Below are positions 10,183-20,772 of a stretch of 64,000 nt of DNA, in pieces. Position numbers and translations under genes: made by a program. The notes below the pieces were generated by a model. It saw nothing but the letters and a program-made list of their open reading frames with translations, did not search any database and had not been told where the DNA came from. This DNA is from Micropterix aruncella. Its lineage: Eukaryota; Arthropoda; Insecta; Lepidoptera; Micropterigidae. Position 1 is the stretch's first letter. The number at the start of each line of letters is the position of its first letter. The stretch spans positions 34,199,134 to 34,263,133 of the forward strand of contig OX155961.1 of NCBI GenBank assembly GCA_944548615.1. Direction: 5' to 3'.

Positions 10183-10352
10183 GTAATTAACTAATCCATT
10201 GAGTATTCATGTACACATATTTGCAAGAACAATAGGGAGATGGACACACAAAGTGGCAACTTTCAGGTAATTAATCGAGCCCTCCATGGGGTCATCTAAT
10301 TTACTTTCTTTTGCCTTACCATTTTTACATTTTTTATAATAAATTGTTTCAG

Positions 10353-10541
10353 ATGACTGTACAAGATGACATCGATTTTATAAATGGGTGTCCATTCGTG
10401 CTGGAGCCAGAGGAGCATGAAAACCACAGCCCACGTTGGTTGAATACATAGATTGTCAGTACGACAACTATCAAGATGAATCTTTTCATAACATTTGCTC
10501 CATTAACAACGCTGAACAAACGTATTCAAATGCTGCACAGG
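10353..10541 (+). pseudogene. Transposon gene, exon after the repeat array
   Basis: The exon runs from ATGACTGTACAAGATGAC, after gtttcag, to GCTGCACAG|gtgata. It reads TVQDDIDFINGCPFVLEPEE before a frame problem and a TAG near 10449. The sequence is acidic and unlike the repeat exons. No domain is recognised. Confidence 0.5.
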
Positions 10542-10621
10542 TGATAAAGACAACTTTTTCAAATGTATTCTTTTAATACTTCTATTACAACATTTTATTA
10601 TTTCAAACAAACATTTTTTAC

Positions 10622-12686
10622 AGCTCAATAATACAACACCAATTCAGCAAGGCACTGTCGTCCCTTGTATAATCATAAGTGGTGATACAGTCACTACGAA
10701 AGAGATACCACTAATTGAAAACACAACGCAGCCTTATGTACATGAGACTCCAACATGTTCAACGTCTTCTAGCCGTTTAAACAATAATATTCGTAACACC
10801 AATACCGTTGAAGAAGGAAATGACACAGATCCTAGCTATCATCTAACCGAAAACACAAGAAGTTCATCTCGATCGTCTTCAAGCTCTGATGATATTCCAC
10901 TACAAGATTTGACAAATTATTCGAATGACAATGACTACAATATGAACGAAGGACGAAAGCGTAGAAAACATGCAAAACCGTACTTGGAAGAGGAATTTAA
11001 ATAAAAAACTACGGATGGAAGGCAAACCTTATGTAGGGTTCTCGAAGGGACCACAGAACAAAATTGTGCAAAATGTTGAGCGGAACGAGCGATCACAAAG
11101 GCCTTCCTGCACTAAAAATGAATGCATGAAATCGAAACGCAGACATTGTACTATGTTTACTGACGATAATAGAAAAGAAATTTTCGAGATATTTTGGAAA
11201 ATTAATTGGGATCAAAGAAGAGTTTTTGTGGCATTACATGTAGTTAAAGTGAAGACAAACAAAGCAACCATTACAGAACACGAATCAAGACGAAACTTTA
11301 CACTGCAATACTTTCTTGGAAAAAATGAAGGGCCTCCTCTACAAGTATGTAGAGACATGTCTTGGTTATAGGATGGTACAAAAATGGATAGAAAAGGGTA
11401 ATTATCAAATGCCAATAACAGATAATTGTGATGGAACTGCAACATCTGCTGTAAGAGCAGATCTTAAGGTGGAACAATTGACTGAGTTTATAAATTTACT
11501 ACCAAAAATGCCCTCTAACTATGCTAGAAAAGATTCAACTAGGCTATACTTGGAGCCCTTGTTTCGAACCATCACTGATGTATACAAACAGTATGAAAAA
11601 AAATGTGAACTTCTTTCTAACCAACCACTGGGTAGAAAAAGTTCATACAAATCCTTGAAAGTCAAAATATATCAATATTTCCAAACAAAAAAGACCAATG
11701 CAACCTGTGTTGTAGTTATAAAACTGGAAACATTACAGAAGAGGCGTGGCAAAGACACCAGAAAAAAAACAGGATGCAAGAGCTGAAAAAGAAAAAGATA
11801 AGACTGAAGCTATAAACGGTGGACACATTTGTCTGGAAACGGATTTCCAAGCAGTCAAGTTGGCACCATTCACGTTTGCTAATGCATTTTATTATAAAAC
11901 CAAGTTGGCATGCCACAATTTCACTGTTTATAATGTTTCTACTAAACAAGCAACTTGCTACTGGTTTTCTGAAGACCAAAATAACCAACTAGTAGCTTCT
12001 ACTTTCGCATCGTGTATTATTGATTATTTGAACAGATACTGTATCACTGCTAATAAGTATCCCATCGTCATCTATTCTGATGGATGTACATCGCAAAATC
12101 GAAACTCCGCAATGAGCAATGCCATTCTAAACTTTGCAATAGAGAACAACATTCAAGTTATGCAAAAATACCTAGAAGTGAGCCATACTCAAATGGAAGT
12201 GGACTCAGTACATGGATGTATTGAAAGAAAGCTAAAAAACCGCGAAATAAAACTTCCCAGTGACTATGTTGGTGTCACGAAAGAATCGAGGCTCAAGCCG
12301 TCTCCATACAAAGCAATCATGTTGGACTACAAGTTCTTCAAAAACTACACTAAGCCTTTAAGATACCCATCGATACGTCCAGGAAGAAAGACAAATGACC
12401 CAACTGTGGTAGATATTAAATGTATCCTCTACGAACCTACCGGAACCTATACACGGGAGCCATCAAAGTGAAACTCTGCTTCTCGGTGTCTCAGTGGGTA
12501 GAATTACCCATTCGTGCAAAAAATATAAACGCAGTAGTTGAGTATCCACCGTTGCATCAAGAACAATGTAGGATCGCAAAATCCAAATGGAAACATCTCC
12601 AGGAACTAAAAAATGTCCTTCCCGCTGACTGCCACCATTTTTACGACAGCCTTTCATATAAGAAAAATAATAAAAAACAATTTTGA
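10622..12686 (+). pseudogene. DDE/D-type transposase core (Sola-like?), frameshifted
   Basis: A serine/asparagine-rich acidic leader (about 10622-10960; SSRSSSSSDD) leads into a basic GRKRRKHA segment, then, after a frame change, a cysteine/lysine region with RPSCTKNECMKSKRRHC and TLQYFLGKNEGPPLQVCRDM. A CxxC pair (QCNLCCSYKTGN, about 11697) follows. The catalytic part (11746-12471) has D in ETDFQAVKL (11842), D in YSDGCTSQNRN (12079) and E/D in HTQMEVDSVHGCIERKL (12196/12202), so the second and third acids are about 38 residues apart. The C-terminal part includes SIRPGRKTNDPT and IRAKNINAVVEYPPL. Frame changes near 10975, 11360, 11680-11790 and 12465 inactivate it. Such proteins are widespread but mostly uncharacterised in arthropods and Hydra. 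The neighbouring array would form its N-terminus. Confidence 0.75.
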
Positions 12687-13078
12687 ATTCCTAAATGTCC
12701 TATATTTTTTACGCTGTATTAATAAGTATCAGTATAGATAGTACATATTATTGTTAAGAGTAAAATGTCCTACCTTCATTATTATTATTTTTTAAATATT
12801 ATTACTAGATACAAGTTACAAATATTATTACTTGTTACAAGCAATGGGTCCTATGTTCCTGCATTTTTTATGTCATTTTATACTATCTTTCATAACTCCA
12901 TTATAGGAATAGTTTTTCAATTTCTAGCATATTTTTAAATAAACTAAATAAAATAAAATTGTACGTGTTTTTTTTTAACATTGTGTGACCCTTAAGTTTT
13001 AAACAAAACAGTTTTACGTCTCTCCTGAAAAAATGGACATTTTCGAGATAGGACTTTCTGCCAGATCACCAGCGATAT

Positions 13079-13640
13079 GTCATCACTGGCAACACGCACT
13101 GATTATATACATTTGTCTTGAGACGCTGCGGTATTTGTGACAGAAGATATGGCGTAGTTTCCTGAACGCTGCCCATCCGAGTTGGATTCTTCGGCAGACT
13201 TTCTTGTAGAAGTTGAGTCTGCCTAGTTGGATCGTCTGTCCCAAATAAACATACTGGTCGACAGCTTTAATAGTATCGTTCCCAACATGTACGACATGTA
13301 CGGTATGGGTGCGACATGGGCATTCGACATGATTTTTGTCTTACCCATGCTCATTTTTAGGGTCACCTTTTGGGAGACGGTATTGAGGTCTCTGCGCATT
13401 GTACCAAGGTTGTCGATCGATTACGCCATGATAACCACATTATCGGCGAATCGGAGGTAAGTTATGTATTCGCCATTGATGTTGATGCTATATCAGTCCC
13501 AGTTTAAACGCTTGAAAACCTCCTCCAATGCAGAGGTGAACAGTTTCGGAGGAATAACGTCTGCCTGTCTCACCCCCGTTTGCAATTGGATTGGATTTGT
13601 GCTATAATCCTGAAGTTGGATACAAATTGTGGCCTTGTTA
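13079..13640 (-). pseudogene. RTE-clade LINE reverse transcriptase (right part)
   Basis: The minus-strand translation gives QTGVRQADVIPPKLF, ININGEYITYLRFADNVVIM and LKMSMGKTKIMSN. These match the RTE motif order (GVRQGD..SP.LF, FADD, KTK.M.N). The catalytic FADD box reads FADN, and several stops are present, so it is inactive. It joins directly to the C-terminal part at 7862-8279 once the 4.79-kb transposon is removed, and is 5'-truncated near 13640. Confidence 0.85.
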
Positions 13641-14619
13641 TATCTTCAACACTTCAATGCACCTGTAGTATACACTTCAACACTTCGATGTACCTGTAGT
13701 CTATTTGGCACCGCTGTAATGCCAGTTGACAAAGCTGAAGACTGATGATGGCAGTACGATTTCTTCGCTATGTCGGTATACGTCACCATGGCGACGCACG
13801 GTGGACTGAAAATTTCATAGACTTTCATAGACATAGGGACTTCAATTTTTAAATGTCCATTTTTTTGTTGGATTTGGCTTTTGTTTACCATTACTATGCT
13901 TAAATATGTCACACAAGTTAATCTAGCATATGACGGGTGACTTATATTTTTTTTACGAAACAGTTGTATGAAGCTCGTATGAAAAATCCGCTCATCTTTA
14001 GAACCTCATCTATAGAACCGTATTAGCCTTACAGGAGGATTTAGACCTAACTATTTATGTTTTTTTGACATACCACATGTTACGGTGTCTACTGCACAAT
14101 CATAAATTGTTTAAAAATAATGCCTGAAACTTTCTGTATATAAAGAACAGTTATGGATCAGGATCTACATAATATCGCTACATAAATTCGAAAAAGAGAA
14201 GTTTTATAGTTTGTACTTTCTTGGGAAAACTTGTTATCGACACTTGCTTTCTAGCTCACCCATCGTCTGACTTTAAGCACTATCCGACAAACTTTTAAGT
14301 AACTGCGACAAATTATGGCAGCTTTATGGAATATGTTATGCCATTAATTAACTATGCTTTTAACGCTAAATAAACGACTAATTAAGCGTAGATTCAACAA
14401 TACTGTGGTAGGTCATACAAAAGCTAGATTTGCGGATACGAATTAGATATGAATTAGATACTGTATTGGGGTGCGGTCTACTTAAACAACCTCTAAATGT
14501 CGCTGGTGAGGATTGCAGGATCCCAGATAAACGCCTTGTTTCAGTGGTTGCACAGATTTATCGATTGTATTATTATTAATAGGTACTATTAACGTGCACG
14601 CAAGCGAAGTATAAATTAA
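13641..14619. other. AT-rich sequence, nothing assigned
   Basis: The open frames here are short and lack domains. A pair of similar strings (cttcaacacttcaatgcacctgtagt / cttcaacacttcgatgtacc) forms a local 31-base duplication at about 13647-13700. I see no RNA gene. Confidence 0.4.
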
Positions 14620-15516
14620 CTAGCTGACCCGTGCCCACTTCGGTGGGCGGTAAACATTTTTACTTGTGATGAAATTATGAGTGTGGTTCGGTTAGTACTG
14701 AGTGCTATGATGTATTTCCTGACTTCCAAAAATAGGGTTATATTTTTACTGCATATGTATGTATGTATTTGCATGCCAATTTGGCTATATTACCGGGTTT
14801 CAAATGAGTGAAAGAAATGATTATGATTGAATAAATTATATTTATTTTAATTGTTCAAAACTTATCTGTATACTAAATTAGATGTAATTATTTGGTACCA
14901 AAATATATTGTCTTTCAGGAGTTCCAACCCGATATATGGTAGCTGTTCAATACCTATGTCGTATTATCTCTAACCATTTATGCAGTAAAAAGGAAATTAT
15001 ATGTAGTAAAAGGGAAAAGTCCTTTGTTTTAAACACTTGAGACGATAAATTTACTTATTTTGATAAGAATTCATAATAGTTTATAATATGATCAATAAAA
15101 ATGACCTAACGATTTAAATTATTTTTTTAATAAAAAAAAACTACTTTTTGTGACCTAAATATAAAAGTTATACATATGCTGTCGCTGACTTTTTTGTAGG
15201 CTCTATCATCTTATCAATCTCTATTGATATATTATCAATCTCTACAACTTTTCTCTAGAACTCAATCATATATCTCTCATCGTTAAGGCAGCGTTCGTAA
15301 GAAACGTTTTTATTCGACCGTTTTTTCTCCGACTTACTTTGCAAATCCGACTACCACGAAAAAGTCTTTTCATTTTTTGGATTATTATAAAGCCTATGAC
15401 ACTTACAAATAACCTGGCTTTCTATTGATAAAAGAATTTTCAAAATCGGTTCAGTAGATCCAGAGATTACTGCCTACAACCTCACAAACTTTTCCTCTTT
15501 ATAATATTAGTATAGG
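14620..15516 (-). mobile_element. Non-autonomous Helitron, copy H1
   Basis: In minus orientation it starts CCTATACTAATATTATAAAG (right side) and ends with the hairpin GCCCACCGAAGTGGGC, then ACGGGTCAGCTAG, followed by T. A hairpin about ten bases upstream of a terminal CTAG, with insertion before T, is the Helitron signature. It is colinear with copy H2 at 47130-48045 over its full length. It has no coding capacity. Confidence 0.85.
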
Positions 15517-15855
15517 TAAAACAGAAATACGGCGGCAGCGGTATCGACAGTCCGATCCGATTAACCGACAGATTGACGTGTTTGGCGGCGTTCGACCAGG
15601 TCCAGTCCTCTGAAAAAATTACGCTTGCTTTTACCGACGCAAACAGATACCGTCATTTCTGAAGCGATAGAAACATTTGCAATTTAATACCTCAAAATAG
15701 TTTTTTTTACTATTACAAAAAATATTTTTATCTTTCATTAATGTTAATCAAACTGATATAAAATATTCATGATCAGCTTTCAACTTTCGGTTTTAAAAAA
15801 CGTGTTGTTTTTGCCTTTTAAACCAGGTTTCCCCCTAAAGATGCTTCCTCGCCGA

Positions 15856-16137
15856 GAGCATTCGCCTGTAATGTAACGTTACAGATTCGAGCATTACATC
15901 AGTGAGGGAGAAGATCCGAGCATTACAGTGCGCAACCTGTAATGATACAATCTGTAATATTTTGATACAACTTGTAACATCAATGCTCACCACTTGTAAG
16001 TAGAGTTGAGAAAAGCCCATCTTACTTGTAACCGAATCTATGTTACATTACAGGCGAATGTTCGCCAGTCAGCAAGGCAGTATTGTAACGTAATGCTCAA
16101 AATCGAATATAAAATGTTACATTACAGGCGAATGCTC
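15856..16137. mobile_element. 282-bp foldback MITE
   Basis: Perfect 22-bp inverted ends, GAGCATTCGCCTGTAATG at 15856 and CATTACAGGCGAATGCTC ending at 16137, enclose further copies of the same attacaggcgaatg and gtaatgctc motifs. No target duplication could be assigned. Confidence 0.75.
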
Positions 16138-16179
16138 CCCTTAAGTGTTACCCTTACGCGTTAAGTGGATGAAAAGCAG

Positions 16180-16363
16180 TTGTTTGCGCAGGTTTTAGAC
16201 ATTCTGTCCTTCTTTTATCGGATATAGCTGCTAAATCTTCGGTGGGTAGTTTTATTGCGGAAAAGTGACAACCGTTCATTTCACATTCCGCTCTGTTCTA
16301 CTGCTCTTTTTCGTTCACATGAAATAATTTCCGATTTTAGTGCAGGAGAAACGCAATCGAGAG
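16180..16363 (+). mobile_element. MITE family C, right half only
   Basis: This stretch matches the right half of the complete copies at 24819 and 44873: ttcggtgggtagttt, cggaaaagtgacaaccgttc, cacattccgctctgtt, ttcacatgaaataatttcc, gaaacgcaatcgag. The left half is replaced by other sequence. Confidence 0.65.
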
Positions 16364-16708
16364 ATTATATCGATAGAAGCCATGATTGCGACTTAACCCG
16401 TTGATGCCCATAATATTTTTCTTAGAATATGGACATTTCGAATACATACAGTTGTAACTTAACAGTTGTTAAACAAAGTAAATAACATGTATGTCAAGAT
16501 TGGTTCAATAAACATATTTTGTATACATTGATGAGAAATATGTATCCCTGTGGTCCATAAGAAATGCAAATAAATTTTGTATATTATTAAATATGACCTC
16601 AAGAGTTAGTACGTACAGTAAAAATCATTTCAAATTGCATCGCCCTGTTTCGCCAGCCAATCAAATGCGCCGTAGATGACGCCATATAATCGGCGGCGGT
16701 TTTTACAA

Positions 16709-17345
16709 TAGAATCCTGGCAGATTCCTTTCTCCAAGGAAGTAAAGTATCTGGGAGTCACGCTCGACCAGAGACTGACCTGGAACAGCCACCTAGATAAA
16801 ACAATTCAAAAAGCTAAAAGTGCTTTGGGTATAAGCAGAAGACTGGCGGGGAAAAACTGGGGCCTTAACCCCAAGATCTCCCACTGGCTATACACTGCCA
16901 TTGTGAGGCCGATAATCTCGTACGCCTCGGTGGTATGGTGCAACAAAGCCAACTGTGATTACCAAACTAAACAATATCCAAAGGACGGCGTGCCTCATGA
17001 CAACTGGCGCAAGGTCCTCCACTCCTGGAGGAGCTCTAGATGCACTGCTGAACTTACCGCCCCTACACATTCATTTGCAACAGGTGGCGAAAGCCAGCAT
17101 GTACAGGCTATCTGCCCGAGAGAAGGTAAACTGGATCTCACAAGCACTAAGATCAGTTCTTGACTCAGTCAGTGAAAATCCAACCCTTAACATGGTATCA
17201 GACACCATGCTCCCACTCCTAAACTTTGGAAAACTTTTTACAGTGGAACTTCCGCCCAGAGACGACTGGCTAAAAAGCCAACTGCAATGGGAGGCCGGTA
17301 GCCTTAAATGGTATACCATGGGTCCAAATCGGGACTTGACGTAGG
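16709..17345 (+). pseudogene. LINE (I/LOA-like) end of reverse transcriptase domain
   Basis: The translation VKYLGVTLDQRLTWNSHLDK, LNPKISHWLYTAIVRPIISY and, after a frame change near 16970, KLNNIQRTACLMTTGARSST matches the thumb/connection region of non-LTR reverse transcriptases of the I/R1/LOA type. The catalytic palm is missing, so the copy is 5'-truncated. It continues directly into an RNase H domain. Confidence 0.8.
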
Positions 17346-17780
17346 CTGTGGTATATATGGAGAGCGACCAAACTTCGAAAGAAGTGTAAACTTGGGAAAA
17401 TACGCCTCCATATTCCAAGCGGAGGTTTACGCCATTATTGAATGTGCGGATATCAACCTCCAAAAGGACTACGCCAACCACCGTATCTATATCCACTCGG
17501 ATAGCAAAGCAGCTCTTATGGCACTAGCCTCGAATACCATTAATTCAAAGCTAGTGCAAAACTGAATATCACTACTGAATTCCCTGGGCGAAAAGAACAG
17601 GGTAATACTAAGATGGGTTCCCGGCCATGCAGGAATCGAGGGAAATGAAAAAGCCGACGAACTTGCTAGGACGGGAGCAAAGGGAACGTTATACGGCCCT
17701 GAACCTTGCTGTGGCGTACCAAAAAGCCTTGCAAACCTAATGCTCAAACAAATATGTTTAGAACAATCCGTCAAACCACT
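17308..17780 (+). pseudogene. LINE RNase H domain
   Basis: Motifs GCGIYGERPNFE, QAEVYAIIECAD, IHSDSKAALMAL and, after a stop at 17562, LRWVPGHAGIEGNEKADELA are the successive acidic blocks of a retroelement RNase H. Frame change near 17340 and an in-frame TGA at 17563 break the domain. RNase H restricts the clade to the I/LOA/Outcast side of non-LTR elements. Confidence 0.85.
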
Positions 17781-17797
17781 GGTACAACACGCCAGGG

Positions 17798-18245
17798 TTG
17801 AATCATTCCAAAGCGCTTATTAAGCCTTACAACCGTGAGACGGCCCGTGAGGCCCTATCGCTAAATAGGAACAATCTACGCATACTGGTAAGGGCGCTCA
17901 CGGGGCATTGTGGCCTGAACAAACACATGTTCAACCTCAAGCTCAAAGACACAAAAATGTGCAGGTTCTGCCAAGGTGCAGAGGAAACTCCCCAGCACCT
18001 CATGTGCGAGTGTGGCCCGCTGATGCGTAAAAGATACAACCACCTGGGTGGTCACTACCTCCAACCTGAGGAGGTAAAACAATCTGGCGCCAAAAGCCTG
18101 CTGCGGTTCTTAAATGACACGAGGCTTAGCGCAGAACTATAGTAGGTGGCGAGCACAATAGATCAGCAATGGTCGCAGTGTTACAAGGCTCATAAAGACC
18201 TTAGAAAAGCCCCACTCAACAAATAAAAAAAAAAATAAAAAAAAA
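17798..18245 (+). pseudogene. LINE C-terminal zinc knuckle and 3' end
   Basis: An open frame of 114 residues contains LVRALTGHCGLNKHMFNLKL and the CRFCQGAEETPQHLMCEC knuckle (C-x2-C-x8-H-x4-C), and ends at TAG 18140. A short 3' untranslated region runs to an A-rich tail at about 18222-18246. It is the last piece of the LINE starting at 16709. Confidence 0.85.
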
Positions 18246-18439
18246 CCCTCTCCCTAACAACACTCATATAACCCATTTTCTATGTCGACCCATGTCTACT
18301 AAATACAGACAATTGATAGACTTGCAATATTAAGTACAAAGTAGCTAGTCACAATAGGTATATTATCATAGTTTAAATTATCGTAAGTAACAAGTCTACT
18401 CAAATAATAGTTTATCAATGAATCAAATCAGTTATCACA

Positions 18440-18560
18440 ATAAAAGAAACGGTTGTGTCACCCCCAAGACTTTCCCGGCAAGTAGACAAGGACTGATTCA
18501 TCCAAATATTATTACACTCGATGTTTTCGATATATCGGACATTGATCCATCCCTAATTTC
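18440..18560 (+). mobile_element. Repeat family B, copy 2 (left end)
   Basis: Acggttgtgtcaccc, caagactttcccggcaagta and gacaaggactga match the left end of other family B copies; the remainder is absent. The open frame that crosses it (18418-18723) has no recognisable domain. Confidence 0.65.
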
Positions 18561-18859
18561 TACGATAGTTCCCTGTAAAGCATTAAATAGTAAAGTTTGT
18601 CTACCTCTGCCAGGTGGCAATATTTTATGTATGCGAATGAATGCGGAAAATGTTCATAAAGACTTTGAGCGTACACATCGTAAAAAGGACCGCCTTCTTT
18701 TCACGATGTGTATGAAAAGGTAAAGGAAAGCTGAAACTTGTCAGTGAAGCTTTCAATATGCGGATTGTGGAAGGAGTTATAAAAGCCTAACGTGTTTTCA
18801 AAAGAAATTCTGATAGCAACAGGTACGGAACCTTAAAAATACGGAATCCTTTTTTCATA

Positions 18860-19248
18860 ATCTCCCGTGAGGTGAGAGCAAAAGACTTTGTGACGATACA
18901 AATTTACCGTCCAGCAAAGCCATGAATACGCCAGAGGCCAACGCCTTACGGCGAGGCACTAGGAAAGTAACCCAGTGGGGCCACCTCGCCCCCTGGCTAC
19001 CAGTTTTGGTAGGATATCTCCGTCTGAAACCAGCCTTCAGGATACTTCCGTCCTTCCGGCTGGTTACGAGAACAAAGTCGCATGCGCGGCCTCTACCTGT
19101 TGTCTTACAGCGGTAATTCAATATTAATATATCGCAGACCTGGGATTCCATTGCCCGTAATGCCACTTGGGATCAGGTAGCCCATAGGTCATTTCAAGAG
19201 TGGCACGACAACAGGTCGAAATCCACCCCCCGCTGCTTAGGCACATAA
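18860..19248 (+). repeat. Repeat family A, copy 3
   Basis: Ctcccgtgaggtgagagc, ccaacgccttacggcgaggc, cctcgccccctggctacc, ggatatctccgtctgaaac, tggttacgag and caggtagccca...gtcatttcaagagtgg follow the family order. The left end is missing. Confidence 0.8.
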
Positions 19249-19426
19249 TCACACAAAGAATATACCAGCTCTAGCACATGAATCCGCGGAATTAGGCCCA
19301 ATATTTAGAAGAAGCATAAGATCACTGGTATTGATATTTATGATGATTGTATCTCCGATATTAAGGCCAGTTTTATTATTTTTGTACTTTGTATCGTGGT
19401 GAAATTTAAGTAGTTTTTATTCTTAA

Positions 19427-20772
19427 CTAGCGGAACCCGGCGAACTTTTTTAATGTTCGTAATTTTAAATTTTGATTGAATTTTTGTTCGTGTAATTTAA
19501 AGACTGTTTTTATATATAGAATAAGTTTCAACAATCTGTAGAGATTTTGGAAAATAAATTGAATTGAATTGAATTGAATCTTTAAGCTATGATTATTGTA
19601 CGTAGATATTAAATGTCTCAAATTGACTACAAAGCGGTTATTGACAATAACGACGTTTTATTTTATTACCGTAAACAGAAAACATTTACCGCATGCTTGA
19701 TTAAAATGGCATTAAGGTAACTTTGCTACTATCTAGATTAGCAATCGAAATAATTTTGTTAGTTGAATTACTAATACAAGCCGTTATGGGCTAATAATAC
19801 ACTAAAAAGACGTAAAATATCCAGCTAACTGTGTTTTAATTCGGTTATAACTCGAATGCGAAAAAAGAACACTCTGTATGTCAAGCTGTTTGAACAGTAA
19901 CAAAATACGGTCTCCTTCATACTCATAAGCTTGACCGCGAGCGAGAGAGACGGAAAGACTTTTTATGATGCGCATCCAGTGAAAGTCACGTCGCGCGTCA
20001 CGACATTGCATTAGTGTGAGTACTGTGAACGTGCCAGCTCTGGCTGCGGGACCTGTATCAATGGTGTCAATCTCATTTTACCCCCTGCGCAACACAAACC
20101 GAGTAGTTCGTGGCGGTACTTCAAGGCATTGCAATATTGGCACAAATGGTCCATTTTTTCAATTTGCACGCATTCGTAATCGCTGTATTGTATCGCCAGA
20201 TCATAATAGAATGCCTCTATGTATGTGTTTTGTCTCAAATCGTCTTCACACAACATTACGGATCCGTGCCGCTTTATTCAATTATTGGCGATGCTCATCG
20301 CTTTCAGTTGCTCGAATCTCTCTATGTCGTCTTGCTCGAGCGGTCACCTTGCTGAGATTGGAACATCTACGCAAGGGCATAACTGTGAAAAATGATTGCA
20401 AAACATGTAAAAACATTCACGAATTAAACAAATTACACAAATTCAGTTAATTCAGTTGATTTACCTTCAGAATCACGAAAACCCTATGAAAAAATCGTTA
20501 AATTCAACTTAACTGTCAAATGTCAGTTTCCGCGCCGTGCCGCCATCTTGATTTTTGGATTTTCTCATTTTTATTCTTGTCGAACAACGCCATCTATATC
20601 AAGCTCGTTTCACATTTTTCTCACTTTTCCGAAAGATTTTCCGGATTTTTTATAGCCTATAGTATGACCGAAGTGATTATGAAAAAACGAAAAAAGAATC
20701 ATCCAAATCGGGCCAGACGCTCGTGGATTATTAGGTAACATAATAAAACCCGACTCATTTTTATTATATAGA
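19427..20772 (-). mobile_element. Helitron copy H3, internally deleted
   Basis: On the minus strand it begins TCTATATAATAAAAATGAG after an A (20773) and ends CGCCGGGTTCCGCTAG before a T (19426). Both are expected Helitron boundaries. It carries a fragment of the Helitron Rep/helicase N-terminus in the same orientation. Confidence 0.75.
20011..20400 (-). pseudogene. Helitron replicase N-terminal zinc-finger fragment
   Basis: The minus-strand frame contains IEKMDHLCQYCNALKYRHEL, then LGLCCAGGKMRLTPL and VPQPELARS. The CxxC.ALK...E....CC..GKV.L order is the cysteine-rich region just upstream of the Helitron_like_N/Rep domain in RepHel proteins. Nothing of the HUH nuclease or helicase follows, and a TAA interrupts the upstream acidic/arginine-rich part (about 20270). 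Complete proteins exceed 1,300 residues. Confidence 0.75.

Larger units (their letters stand above)
8931..10275 (+). repeat. Tandem array of 253-bp exon+intron cassettes
   Basis: Exons of 162 nt start at 9011, 9264, 9517, 9770 (160 nt) and 10021, so the spacing is 253, 253, 253 and 251 bases. The introns of 91 nt are also near-identical: gtaattaac or gtaaataac at the start, ttcactttatacaataaact then gtttcag at the end. Exons 3 and 5 resemble each other more than their neighbours, as do exons 4 and 6, which shows a secondary duplication of a 506-bp pair. Partial units cap both ends. Confidence 0.9.
8284..13074 (+). mobile_element. 4.79-kb DNA transposon with tandemly repeated exons (Sola-like?)
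   Basis: The ends are a perfect 29-bp inverted repeat (8284-8312 and 13046-13074) beginning CGCTGGTGATCTGGCAG. Each side is flanked by ATAT (8280-8283, 13075-13078), and removing the element restores a continuous RTE LINE sequence, so the boundaries are well supported; a TA duplication with ends one base further out is also possible. The element holds a multi-exon gene on the plus strand with a DDE/D-type transposase core at 10.9-12.7 kb and an array of duplicated exons before it. Motifs GTCCTAT/ATAGGAC recur near both ends. The 4-bp A/T duplication and the transposase motifs suggest the Sola superfamily, but this is from memory and unverified. The gene is broken by frameshifts and stops, so the copy is not autonomous now. 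Confidence 0.88.

Noticed and set aside
13227..13460. Plus-strand frame
   Set aside because: Antisense of the RTE reverse transcriptase fragment.
18418..18723. 101-codon frame, possible small gene
   Set aside because: Starts in unrelated sequence and runs through the left end of a family B copy; no domain.
20016..20450. 144-codon plus-strand frame
   Set aside because: Opposite strand of the Helitron replicase zinc-finger fragment, which has the recognisable cysteine pattern.
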